From CAIWHR01 sp963726765 (lineage in GTDB: Bacteria; Pseudomonadota; Gammaproteobacteria; Burkholderiales; Casimicrobiaceae): a DNA stretch of 64,000 nucleotides. Both the position numbers and the translations under genes were made by a program. Within the stretch, counting starts at the first letter, position 1. Every line of letters begins with the position of its first letter. Location of the stretch: the NCBI GenBank assembly GCA_963726765.1, contig CAVSDH010000011.1:744001-808000 (forward strand). The letters run 5' to 3'. The notes under the pieces are model-generated. The model saw only the letters and a program-made list of their open reading frames with translations, was not told the DNA's origin and searched no databases. Shown here piece by piece: positions 26,302 to 35,382 of this stretch.

Positions 26302-29238
26302 ATGGAATACATCCGCATCCGCGGCGCGCGCACGCACAACCTCAAGAACATCAACCTCGAGCTGCCCCGGCAGCGGCTGATCGTCGTCACCGGCCTCTCG
26401 GGTTCGGGCAAGAGTTCGCTCGCGTTCGACACGCTCTACGCGGAGGGCCAGCGCCGCTACGTCGAATCGTTGTCGGCCTACGCACGGCAATTCCTGCAGC
26501 TGATGGAAAAGCCCGACGTCGACCTCATCGAGGGCCTGTCGCCGGCGATCTCGATCGAGCAGAAGGCGACGTCGCACAATCCGCGCTCGACCGTCGGCAC
26601 CGTCACCGAAATTCACGATTACCTGCGGCTCCTCTACGCGCGCGTCGGCGATCCGTACTGCCCGGACCATCCGGAGCAGAAGCTCGCGGCGATGACGATT
26701 TCGCAGATGGTGGACGCCACGCTCGCGTTTCCCGAGGACACGAAGCTCATGATCCTCGCGCCGGTGGTCGTGAACCGCAAGGGCGAGCAGCTGGAGCTCT
26801 TCGTCGAGCTCCGCGCGAAGGGCTTCGTGCGCGTGCGCGTCGACGGCAAGGTGCACGAGATCGACGCCGTGCCGCGGCTCGCGAAGAACTCGAAGCACAC
26901 GATCGAGGTCGTCGTCGACCGCCTGAAGGTGCGCGCGGAATTCAAGCAGCGCCTGGCCGAATCGTTCGAAACGGCGCTGCGCCACGGCGACGGTCGCGCG
27001 ATCGTGGCCGAGATGGACAATGAAAACGAGCGATCGCGGGAGCACCTGTTTTCCGCGAAGTTCGCGTGCCCGATCTGCAACTACTCGCTGTCCGAGCTCG
27101 AGCCCCGGCTCTTCTCGTTCAACAGCCCGATGGGCGCGTGTCCGCGCTGCGACGGCCTCGGCTCGATCAGCTTCTTCGACCCGAAGCGCGTGGTCGCCTT
27201 CCCGCAGCTCTCGCTCGCCTCCGGCGCGATCAAGGGCTGGGACCGGCGCAACCAGTTTTATTTCCAGCTGCTGGGAAGTCTCGCCAAGCACGCCGCCTTC
27301 GATCTCGAGCGCCCGTTCGGCAGGCTGCCGGAGCGCATCCAGCAGCTCGTGCTCTACGGCAGCGGCGACGAGAAGATCCCCTTCACCTATCTTTCCGAGC
27401 GCGGCAAGCCGATGGTGCGCGAGCACGCGTTCGAGGGCATCATCCCCAATCTCGAGCGCCGGTACCGCGAGACCGATTCGGTGATGGTGCGTGAAGAGCT
27501 CGCGAAGTACCTCAACTCGAAACCCTGCCCCGAGTGCGGCGGCACGCGGCTGCGGCGCGAGGCGCGATTCGTCAAAGTGGGCGACGGCGAGGCCGCGCGC
27601 GCGATCTTCGAAGTGTCGGGCATGGCGCTCAAGGATGCGTCGGCCTATTTCGCGAGCCTTGCGCTCAGCGGGCAGAAGCTCGCGATCGCCGACAAGATCG
27701 TCAAGGAAATCGTCAGTCGCCTCGCGTTCCTCAACAACGTGGGCCTCGACTACCTGTCGCTCGATCGATCGGCGGAAACGCTTTCCGGCGGCGAGGCGCA
27801 GCGCATCCGGCTCGCCTCGCAGATCGGCTCCGGGCTCACCGGCGTGATGTATGTGCTGGATGAGCCGTCGATCGGCCTGCACCAGCGCGACAACGATCGG
27901 TTGCTGTCGACGCTGAAGCACCTGCGCGATCTCGGCAACAGCGTGATCGTCGTCGAGCACGACCACGACGCGATCTGCGCGGCCGACTACATCGTCGACA
28001 TGGGCCCGGGGGCGGGCGAGCACGGCGGGCAGGTCGTCGCGCAGGGCACGCCGGAGGAGATCCGCCTCGCGACGCATTCGCTGACCGGCCAGTATCTCGC
28101 CGGACATCGGCAGATACCGACGCCGGCTCATCGTCTGCGCGCGGATCCCGAACGGATGCTCAGGATCACCGGCGCCTCCGGCAACAACCTGCGCGAGGTC
28201 ACGCTCGAGCTGCCGGTGGGCCTGTTCGTCTGCGTCACCGGCGTTTCCGGCTCCGGCAAGTCCACGCTCATCAACGACACGCTCTATCACGCCGTGGCGC
28301 GTGCTCTCTACGGGAGCACGACCGAGCCCGCGCCGTTTCACGAAATGCTGGGCCTCGAGTTCTACGACAAGGTGATCAGCGTCGACCAGAGTCCCATCGG
28401 CCGCACGCCGCGCTCGAATCCGGCAACGTACACGGGCCTCTTCACGCCGATCCGCGAGTTGTTCGCCCAGGTGAAGGAGGCGCGCGAGCGCGGCTACGGC
28501 CCGGGGCGGTTCTCCTTCAACGTCAAGGGCGGGCGCTGCGAGGCCTGCCAGGGCGACGGCCTCATCAAGGTCGAGATGCACTTCCTGCCCGACGTCTACG
28601 TGCCCTGCGACGTCTGCCACGGCCAGCGCTACAACCGCGAGACGCTGGAAATCCGCTACAAGGACCGCAACATCCACGAGGTCCTGGCGATGACGGTCGA
28701 GCAGGCGTACGCGTTTTTCGAGCCGGTGCCCGCGGTCGCGCGCAAGCTGTCGACGCTGCTCGACGTCGGCCTCGGCTACATCACGCTCGGCCAGTCGGCG
28801 ACGACGCTGTCGGGCGGCGAGGCGCAGCGCGTGAAGCTCGCGCTCGAGCTCTCGAAGCGCGACACGGGGCGCACGCTCTATATTCTCGACGAGCCGACGA
28901 CGGGCCTTCACTTCCACGACATCGAGATGCTGCTCACGGTGCTGCACCGCCTGCGCGATCATGGCAACACGGTGGTCGTCATCGAGCACAATCTCGACGT
29001 GATCAAGACGGCGGACTGGATTATCGACCTCGGACCCGAAGGCGGCGGCGGGGGAGGGCGCATCATCGCCGCAGGGACGCCGGACGAGATCGTGAAGATC
29101 GCGGCGAGCCACACGGGGCGGTACCTGCGGCCGGTGCTCGATGCGAACGCGGCGCGGCGCGGCCGCGATGCGGGGCCGCGACCCGCACCCGCACGTGCTG
29201 CGCGCGGCCGAAAGGCGTCGGGCGATCTCCTCGGCTGA
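26302..29238 (+). CDS. uvrA: excinuclease ABC subunit A
   Basis: UvrA, damage-recognition ATPase of nucleotide excision repair, 978 residues. It has two ABC cassettes: P-loops GLSGSGKSSLAFDTLYAEG near residue 32 and GVSGSGKSTLINDTLYH near 660, and signatures LSGGEAQRIRLA and LSGGEAQRVKLALEL. Zinc-finger cysteines occur in CPICNY..CPRC near 256-283 and in CEACQGDG..CDVCHG near 762-788. The start MEYIRIRGARTHNLKNI is preferred over an upstream in-frame codon. The basic C-terminal tail (about 35 residues) is longer than in E. coli. Confidence 0.97.
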   Translation: MEYIRIRGARTHNLKNINLELPRQRLIVVTGLSGSGKSSLAFDTLYAEGQRRYVESLSAYARQFLQLMEKPDVDLIEGLSPAISIEQKATSHNPRSTVGTVTEIHDYLRLLYARVGDPYCPDHPEQKLAAMTISQMVDATLAFPEDTKLMILAPVVVNRKGEQLELFVELRAKGFVRVRVDGKVHEIDAVPRLAKNSKHTIEVVVDRLKVRAEFKQRLAESFETALRHGDGRAIVAEMDNENERSREHLFSAKFACPICNYSLSELEPRLFSFNSPMGACPRCDGLGSISFFDPKRVVAFPQLSLASGAIKGWDRRNQFYFQLLGSLAKHAAFDLERPFGRLPERIQQLVLYGSGDEKIPFTYLSERGKPMVREHAFEGIIPNLERRYRETDSVMVREELAKYLNSKPCPECGGTRLRREARFVKVGDGEAARAIFEVSGMALKDASAYFASLALSGQKLAIADKIVKEIVSRLAFLNNVGLDYLSLDRSAETLSGGEAQRIRLASQIGSGLTGVMYVLDEPSIGLHQRDNDRLLSTLKHLRDLGNSVIVVEHDHDAICAADYIVDMGPGAGEHGGQVVAQGTPEEIRLATHSLTGQYLAGHRQIPTPAHRLRADPERMLRITGASGNNLREVTLELPVGLFVCVTGVSGSGKSTLINDTLYHAVARALYGSTTEPAPFHEMLGLEFYDKVISVDQSPIGRTPRSNPATYTGLFTPIRELFAQVKEARERGYGPGRFSFNVKGGRCEACQGDGLIKVEMHFLPDVYVPCDVCHGQRYNRETLEIRYKDRNIHEVLAMTVEQAYAFFEPVPAVARKLSTLLDVGLGYITLGQSATTLSGGEAQRVKLALELSKRDTGRTLYILDEPTTGLHFHDIEMLLTVLHRLRDHGNTVVVIEHNLDVIKTADWIIDLGPEGGGGGGRIIAAGTPDEIVKIAASHTGRYLRPVLDANAARRGRDAGPRPAPARAARGRKASGDLLG

Positions 29239-29242
29239 CGCG

Positions 29243-29710
29243 ATGGCGGCGTCGACGATCGCAATCCGCCGCCCCGACCCCGTGCGGCTGGCCGAGGAGG
29301 CCGACGCGGCGATGGCGGTCCAGCGCGCGGCGCTGCGCGCGACGCTGCCCGGCCTGCGCGAACCGCACGACGCCGCCGAGGATGCCGCGTGGATACGCGG
29401 AATCTTCGCGACGCATTCGGTGTGGCTGGCCGTCGACGGGCGGAGGGTGATCGGCATCGCATCGCGCCGCGACGACTGGCTCCAGCAGCTCTATCTCGCG
29501 CCCGGGTGCACGGGAGCCGGGACCGGCCGACGCCTGCTGGAAAAGATGCTCGCCGAAGCGCCGGGGCTCAAGTTGTGGACGTTCGCGCGCAACGCTGGCG
29601 CGCGGCGTTTCTACGAGCGCAACGGCTTCGTCGCCGTCGAATTCACCGACGGCATGGGCAACGAGGAAGAGGAGCCGGACGTGCGCTACGAGCGGGTGAG
29701 ACCCGCTTGA
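29243..29710 (+). CDS. GNAT family N-acetyltransferase
   Basis: A 155-residue GNAT acetyltransferase. The acetyl-CoA-binding motif A reads LYLAPGCTGAGTGRRLLEKM near residues 83-102, and the end of motif B reads NAGARRFYERNGFVAVEF. The acceptor substrate cannot be deduced. It starts 4 nt after uvrA and is probably co-transcribed. Confidence 0.85.
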   Translation: MAASTIAIRRPDPVRLAEEADAAMAVQRAALRATLPGLREPHDAAEDAAWIRGIFATHSVWLAVDGRRVIGIASRRDDWLQQLYLAPGCTGAGTGRRLLEKMLAEAPGLKLWTFARNAGARRFYERNGFVAVEFTDGMGNEEEEPDVRYERVRPA

Positions 29711-29803
29711 CCTCTGCCCTGCAACGCGTCAGCCCGAGTGAACCACCCTCATGGAAATCACAACCGAGCGTACCAATGACGGGAAACTCCCGGGGAGAAG
29801 GAA

Positions 29804-30793
29804 ATGTTCGACATCGGGTACCTTCGCGCAAGGATTCTTCCGGCAACCGTCGTTTCGCTCGCTGTGGCGATGACGCCGCTCTCGGCGGACGCGCAAGCGT
29901 ATCCGGGCAAGCCGATCCGCATCATCGTCCCCTATCCCGCGGGCGGCGCCGTCGACATTGTCGCCAGGATCGTCGGCCAGCCGCTTTCCGAGTCGCTGAA
30001 ACAGCCGGTGATCGTCGACAATCGTCCCGGCGCGAGCGCAAACATCGGGATGGAACTGGCGGCGAAGGCGGCGCCCGACGGCTACGTGCTGCTGATGGCA
30101 TCCAACGGGATCGCGACCAACATGACGCTCTTCCCGACCCTGACGTTCGATGGGCGCCGTGATTTCGCGCCGATCGCGCGGATCGGCTTCGCGCCGCTGG
30201 TGATCGTCGTGCCCGCCGCCTCGCCCGCCAAGTCGCTGAAGGACCTCATCGCGCAGGCAAAGGCCGAACCCGGAAAGCTCACGTATGCGTCGGCGGGCAA
30301 CGGCAGCTCCGGGCATCTCGCCGGCGAACTCCTGAAGTCGTCGGCGAGGATCGACGTCCTTCACGTCCCGTACAAGGGAGGCGCGCCAGCCATCACCGAT
30401 CTTCTCGGCGAGCGGATATCGTTCATGCCGATCAATCCCGTCGAGGTGATCGCGCACATCAGGTCGGGTCGCTTGCGTGCGCTTGCCGTGGGAAGCGACA
30501 AGCGCGTGCCGCTGCTGCCCGACGTGCCGACCGTGGCCGAAGCCGGCTTGCCGGGATACGAGGCGACCGTGTGGTGGGGGTTGGTCGCGCCCGCCGGCAC
30601 GCCGAGGGAAGTCGTCGCGAAGCTCAATGCCGAGACGAACAGGGCGCTGGCCGATCCGGCGATCGTCGGCAAGCTTGCGGAACTCGGCGTAGTGATCACC
30701 GCGGGCAGTCCGGAGCAGTTCGCGGCGTTCATACAAGCGCAGACCGTCCTCTGGTCCGGTGTGATCAGGGCCGCAGGCATCACGCCGGATTGA
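29804..30793 (+). CDS. tripartite tricarboxylate transporter receptor (Bug family)
   Basis: Periplasmic Bug-type solute receptor, 329 residues. A signal peptide of about 32 residues ends near SADAQA. The mature protein starts YPGKPIRIIVPYPAGG, the family signature, and contains GSDKRVPLLPDVPTVAEAG near residue 230. Bug receptors feed TctA/TctB permeases or act as sensors. No tctAB genes are nearby, typical of the many orphan bug genes in beta-proteobacteria. Confidence 0.93.
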   Translation: MFDIGYLRARILPATVVSLAVAMTPLSADAQAYPGKPIRIIVPYPAGGAVDIVARIVGQPLSESLKQPVIVDNRPGASANIGMELAAKAAPDGYVLLMASNGIATNMTLFPTLTFDGRRDFAPIARIGFAPLVIVVPAASPAKSLKDLIAQAKAEPGKLTYASAGNGSSGHLAGELLKSSARIDVLHVPYKGGAPAITDLLGERISFMPINPVEVIAHIRSGRLRALAVGSDKRVPLLPDVPTVAEAGLPGYEATVWWGLVAPAGTPREVVAKLNAETNRALADPAIVGKLAELGVVITAGSPEQFAAFIQAQTVLWSGVIRAAGITPD

Positions 30794-30800
30794 CCGGCGT
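30782..30800 (+). terminator. possible terminator hairpin over the Bug gene stop codon
   Basis: ACGCCGG (30782-30788), loop ATTGA, CCGGCGT (30794-30800). A perfect 7-bp stem overlapping the TGA, followed only by a weak AT-rich stretch. It separates convergent genes. Confidence 0.35.
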
Positions 30801-30975
30801 CATCGAATTTCGGGTGCAGCGGGAGAAGCGCCTCAGCAACGACCACTGCGCGGAAACGTGGAGCGCCGCAGAGGAATCGTCGCAGTCACTCGCATGCGTC
30901 CGCTATCGGATGCGGACATTCAGTCCGACTGAAGCGTCAGCCCGGAGGAACGGCGTGGGGGATTGCAAACCGACA

Positions 30976-31872
30976 TCAGTTCCCGACATCATTCGGCGGG
31001 ACGGGCCTGACGGTACCCACTTCCACTTCCCCGCGCCGCGGATTGACCTCGGAGCGCATGATCGCCTCGCCGATGGACGTCTCGATCAGACCAATTATTC
31101 GGCGGTTCAGGTAGTCCTGCATGGCGCCCTCGTCCATGGGCGCCCGGTAAACGGGCTCCGCGAGCTTCCGGTGATCAAAACCGCTTTGCCTGTCGATCAC
31201 CGCTAGCGTCCTCGGGTCCAGCACCCACACCTCGATGTACGAGAACGGCGCAAGGAACGTCTTGGCCCTGATGGCCTGGTCGTCCGAGGTCACCGCGGCC
31301 ACTCCGTCCAGCGGCTCCGAATCGATTTCGGCGGGATATAGGTTCCACGGTGTGGCGCATCCTGCTTGGCACAGGGGTTGCGAAAACATGCCCAGTCCCT
31401 GGATGCGGCCTGGCATTCCGTTCCGCGCCAGTGCTTCGTAGGCAGGCGTGGCGACCACGATGCGATCCCAGGTCAGCCGCGCCGGAATCCTGTCCAGCTC
31501 TGCCACGATCCTGTCGATGGCTACGCTTTCCTGTTTCGGCGCCGGGACCCCGTCCATCGGTACTGCCGGGAGTGACAGATAGACTCGTTCGCCTTTCGAA
31601 TCCACCTTCGAGATCGCGGCGTCCAGGCTGTGCAGGACGATCCGATTGAGAACGTTGTTCGGAACGTCGAACTTGCGGTACCGGAACGGGCTGAGGTGAG
31701 TGCCCGTGCTTTGCACTTCGGTCACCTGCGTGAACTGGTCACCGACCGCGGCGACGAGCGCATAGAGCCTCGGCTTCGTGGGAACGGAAGAGTCAGCCGC
31801 GGCTTGGCCATGCGCTGATCCGGTCCACGCATTGACGAGAATGAAAGCGAAAACGCCACCCATTCGTCGCAT
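30976..31872 (-). CDS. exported protein of unknown function
   Basis: A 298-residue protein with a signal peptide (MRRMGGVFAFILVNAWTGSA, cut near HGQA). The start is set at ATG 31872 because GGGAGAG lies just upstream and the signal peptide begins there. The frame itself is open further upstream into the LysR gene. The mature part has no family I recognise; stretches such as YALVAAVGDQFTQVTEV, SPFSYIEVWVLDPRTL variants and two Cys in QPLCQAGCATPW suggest a folded periplasmic protein. It probably shares a transcript with lysR. Confidence 0.65.
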   Translation of the reverse strand: MRRMGGVFAFILVNAWTGSAHGQAAADSSVPTKPRLYALVAAVGDQFTQVTEVQSTGTHLSPFRYRKFDVPNNVLNRIVLHSLDAAISKVDSKGERVYLSLPAVPMDGVPAPKQESVAIDRIVAELDRIPARLTWDRIVVATPAYEALARNGMPGRIQGLGMFSQPLCQAGCATPWNLYPAEIDSEPLDGVAAVTSDDQAIRAKTFLAPFSYIEVWVLDPRTLAVIDRQSGFDHRKLAEPVYRAPMDEGAMQDYLNRRIIGLIETSIGEAIMRSEVNPRRGEVEVGTVRPVPPNDVGN

Positions 31873-31985
31873 TGTTCCGCTCTCCCATGGCCCGCGGGAA
31901 CTCATGCGCCGGGACACGAATGATATTACCGACACTTTGCTCCCCCACGCAATGGACTGCCCGATCGGGTGAACGGCGCGTCGCG

Positions 31986-32904
31986 TCAAACGCGCGTCTC
32001 GCATCGCGCGGGAGCGTCCCTTGAAGAGCGCATTCACGAGATCCAGGAACGCCTGGGCGGCGGGCGACAGGCTCGCATGCTTGTGGGTGAACAGCATCAC
32101 GCGGCGATGAACGACGGGGGCTGCCAACTCGACCCGCACCATATGCGGTCGGGAGCCCGCTCCCAGCACCGACCAAGGCAGCACGGCGCACCCGACACCC
32201 GCTTCCACGAGGTTGACGGCGGTCGAGTGGTACTGCACTTCGTAGGCCTGGCCCGTGCTCACGCCGTTCGCCAGAAGGTGGTACTCGATCAGCAGGCGCG
32301 TGGCGGTGAAGCCGCGGACGACGATCAGGTCCGCGCCCTTGAGGTCGCGCCATGTCCGTCGAGGGCGCTTGGCCAGCGGATGCGATTCGTGGCAATAGAG
32401 AACCAGGGCATCGTCGAACAGGAATCGCTCGTTCAGTTCCGAATGCGCTTCGCCGTGTATCGCGATGCCGACCTCCGCCTTTCGACGCAGAACCGCATCG
32501 CGGACGTCGTTCGACGTCATGTCGAGCAGGCGGATGCGATTGCGCGGATGACGGTCGGCGTACTTGCGCATCAGGACCGGCAGCAGGCGAGTCGACATGG
32601 TCGACATGCAGGCGAGCGTGAAGCTGCCGCGCGAGGCCTGCGACATCTCCTTCAGCTGCGCGACGGCGGAGTTGGTCTCGAAAACAATCGCGTGCGCTTT
32701 GGGCAGGAACTCACGGCCGACCGCGGTCAACGCGACGCTCCGCGTCGTCCGGTCCAGCAGCTTGAGGCCCAGATAGGCCTCCAGATTCTGGACTCGCCTC
32801 GTCAACGCGGTCTGCGAGACGTGCAGTTCGTCCGCCGCCCTGCGAAAGCCGCCCAGCTCGGCGACGCCCACGAACGCCTGGATCCCGGCAAAGTCGATCT
32901 TCAT
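31986..32904 (-). CDS. LysR-type transcriptional regulator (probable frameshift near the 3' end)
   Basis: LysR-type regulator. The winged helix (residues 1-60) reads FVGVAELGGFRRAADELHVS and TALTRRVQNLEAYLG, followed by a periplasmic-binding-like effector domain to about residue 295. As given, the frame does not stop but runs into the next gene as one 642-codon frame. Removing one base before the end would bring TGA at 31988-31986 into frame and give about 305 residues, the normal LysR length. This matches the insertion pattern seen across the window. Effector unknown. Confidence 0.85.
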
Positions 32905-33072
32905 GGGTGTGGGCCCCGGACCGATGGATTTGAGCGCGGCATGGAACCGATATTATTGCATAAATGGCATCAATGATGGCCACGAAATGCACTTCACAAA
33001 TCACACCCGGGTTCGCAGAATGAGCGCGTGTCGTGCAATTGACGTGACCTTTCGAAAACCGGAGAACCTGCC

Positions 33073-33322
33073 ATGCATGCGATCTACGTAATGCTTTTCC
33101 TCGGGGCTTTCTTTTGTTTCGCGTTCACCGCCATCTTCACGCTTGGCTCGCTGATCCACTTGGTCGGTGTGAGCAGGGAGGCGCTGCGGGCGACGAACAG
33201 TACCCGCGACGCGACGGCGGAAGCGAGCCCGGCAATGGCAACCGCGCAGGTTGGCCGTTCACCCAGGGCCGTGCCTGCCGAAATCCGACGTCCAAGACGA
33301 CGTCGCTTGCGCCGCCGCATGA
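33073..33322 (+). CDS. small membrane protein (probable frameshift)
   Basis: A short protein beginning MHAIYVMLFLGAFFCFAFTA, with one N-terminal membrane helix and a polar tail. As given, the frame runs to 33570 through an implausible Arg-rich tail that overlaps the ATPase D subunit on the other strand. Deleting one base near 33280 instead gives PAKSDVQDDVACAAA and a TGA at 33320-33322, about 82 residues. GAGAACC lies before the ATG. Function unknown. Confidence 0.45.
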
Positions 33323-33397
33323 ATTCGAAGCGCACCGACCCTTCCGCGAAGCGGCGGCCCGGCGGTCGGTGCGCAGTCGCGACCCGGGCGCGCGGAA

Positions 33398-33997
33398 TCA
33401 GGACCGCCCGCGCCGCATCCAGATCGCGTCTTCCTGTTCCAGTTCCTCGAGGCGGGTTTCGAGGTCGCGCACGTCGCGTTCGAGTTCCGGAAGCAGGACA
33501 TCCTGCAGCGCGCGGGCGCGCCGTACGGAGCGCCGGTACTCCTGGGACAGGCGCAGCAGATTGCCGCTGACGGCGGCGAGCGGCGCCGCGTCGGACGACA
33601 CCGCCGCAAACGCCTGGCGGCACGCCTCGGCCTCGGGAGAAGCGTCGAGGGCGCGCGCCGCTGCCGGCAGGTTGCCCGCCAGCATCGCGTCCTGCAAACG
33701 CACGCCCATCAGCGTGCGCGCCGTGCGTGCGAGTTCGACGTGCGAGAAATCGGCGGCCGGATACACCTCAAGCCCGTGAAGTCCGTGGCGTGCGATCGCG
33801 TCCTGCAGCCGGACGAGCGCCTCGGCGAACGCCGCGGCGAACGTGCGCCGCAGCGCGTCGTATCGTTCCAGCTCGCGCAGCATTTCGCCCGCGAGCAGCA
33901 GGCATTTCTCGTCGAGGAAAACGTAGCCGTCGTGCATCGCACGGCGCTCGTCCTTCATGTCGAGGACGGCGCTGCGCGAGGGTGTCGCTTCGGTCAT
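33398..33997 (-). CDS. ntpD: V/A-type ATPase subunit D (central stalk)
   Basis: A 199-residue coiled-coil subunit D, the rotor shaft that turns inside the A3B3 head. It is nearly all helical, with the conserved beginning SRSAVLDMKDERRAMHDGY and a long C-terminal helix (ELERDVRDLETRLEELEQE). The ATG overlaps the stop of subunit B as ATGA. It is the last gene of the operon. Confidence 0.9.
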   Translation of the reverse strand: MTEATPSRSAVLDMKDERRAMHDGYVFLDEKCLLLAGEMLRELERYDALRRTFAAAFAEALVRLQDAIARHGLHGLEVYPAADFSHVELARTARTLMGVRLQDAMLAGNLPAAARALDASPEAEACRQAFAAVSSDAAPLAAVSGNLLRLSQEYRRSVRRARALQDVLLPELERDVRDLETRLEELEQEDAIWMRRGRS

Positions 33998-35382
33998 GCT
34001 GCCTTGGCCGCGTGTGCCGTGAGATGCCGCTCGATCTGCGCGTCGGAAAGCCGCGCGAGCTCGCCCTTCGGCAATCCCTCGAGCAGGTTCCATCCGGCCG
34101 CCATGCTTTCCTCGAGCGTTCGCGCGCCGTCCTGCGAGACGAGCCGCTCTTCGAAGGCGGTTCCGAACGCGAGGTAGCGGCGGTCGGTGTCGGCAAGCCC
34201 CTCCTCGCCGACGACGCTCGCCAGGACGCGGGCCTGGACCGCGCGCGCGTACGCGGCATAGAGCTGGCTCGCGAGCGCCGGATGGTCGGGGTCCGTGTAC
34301 TTGCCCCCGGTGCCGTCCTTCATCAGACGCGACAGCGACGGCAGCACGTTGACCGGCGGATAGACGCCGCGGCGGTCGAGATCGCGCGAGAGGACGATCT
34401 GGCCTTCGGTGATGTAGCCTGTCAGATCCGGGATCGGGTGGCCGATGTCGTCGGAGGGCATCGTCACGATGGGCAGCTGCGTCAGCGTGCCGGACATGCC
34501 CTTGATGCACCCGGCGCGCTCGAACAGCGTCGCGAGATCCGAGTACATGTAGCCGGGGAACCCCTTGCGGCTCGGAATCTCGCCCTTCGAGGACGACACC
34601 TCGCGCAGCGCCTCGGCGTAGTTCGTCATGTCGGTCAGGATCACGAGCACGTGCTTGCCGCAGTGGAAGGCCAGGTATTCGGCAGCCGTCAGCGCGTAGC
34701 GGGGCGTCAGGAGCCGTTGCGTCGACGAGTCGCTCGCGAGGTTCAGGAACAGCGCGGTGCGCTCGAGCGCGCCGTTCTGTTCGAGGCTCCGGCGGAAATA
34801 CTCGGCGCTGTCGTAGGGCACGCCGATGCCCGCGAAGACGATCGCGAACTCGCCGCTTCCGGCGTTCCGGATGCGCGCGTGCGTCGCGATGTCGACGGCA
34901 AGGCGGTCGTGCGGCAGGCCGCCGCCGGAGAACAGCGGCAGCTTCTGCCCGCGCACGAGGCTGTTCATCAGGTCGAGCGCGGTGACGCCGGTTTCGATGA
35001 AATCGCGCGGCATCTCGCGTGCCACGGGATTCATCGGCAGCCCGTCGATTTGAAGGCGCTCGCGTGCGGCCAGCGGTGGCCCGCCGTCGATCACCTGACC
35101 GACGCCGTTGAAGACGCGCCCCAGCATGGATGGCGCGACGCCGAACGACAGGGGCTCTCCGAAGAAGCGCACGACGGTGCCTGCCAGGGCAAGTCCCGCC
35201 GTCGCCTCCAGCACCTCGATCGTCAACATGTCGTGGTCGACCGCCGCCACGCGACCGAGGCGCGCCCGGCCGTCGGCACCCCGCACTTCGACCGCGTCCT
35301 GCAGGCCGACGTCGAGCGTGCGGCGCAGGAAGATGAGCGGCCCTTCGAGCCGCGTCGCCGCGCCTTCAACCGTGAGGCGCAT
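33994..35382 (-). CDS. ntpB: V/A-type ATPase subunit B (regulatory)
   Basis: Non-catalytic B subunit, 462 residues. It is homologous to the catalytic A subunit but lacks a functional P-loop: the position reads FSGGGLPHDRLA near residue 150. Other landmarks are VFAGIGVPYDSAEYFRRSLE and VLPSLSRLMKDG, typical of V-type B subunits and unlike F1-alpha. It alternates with A in the hexameric head. The start overlaps the end of subunit A by about 17 nt. Confidence 0.94.
   Translation of the reverse strand: MRLTVEGAATRLEGPLIFLRRTLDVGLQDAVEVRGADGRARLGRVAAVDHDMLTIEVLEATAGLALAGTVVRFFGEPLSFGVAPSMLGRVFNGVGQVIDGGPPLAARERLQIDGLPMNPVAREMPRDFIETGVTALDLMNSLVRGQKLPLFSGGGLPHDRLAVDIATHARIRNAGSGEFAIVFAGIGVPYDSAEYFRRSLEQNGALERTALFLNLASDSSTQRLLTPRYALTAAEYLAFHCGKHVLVILTDMTNYAEALREVSSSKGEIPSRKGFPGYMYSDLATLFERAGCIKGMSGTLTQLPIVTMPSDDIGHPIPDLTGYITEGQIVLSRDLDRRGVYPPVNVLPSLSRLMKDGTGGKYTDPDHPALASQLYAAYARAVQARVLASVVGEEGLADTDRRYLAFGTAFEERLVSQDGARTLEESMAAGWNLLEGLPKGELARLSDAQIERHLTAHAAKAA

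Noticed and set aside
26215..29457. A 1080-codon open frame antisense to uvrA
   Set aside because: It mirrors the codon pattern of UvrA in a high-GC gene, has no recognisable domain, and uvrA is certain.
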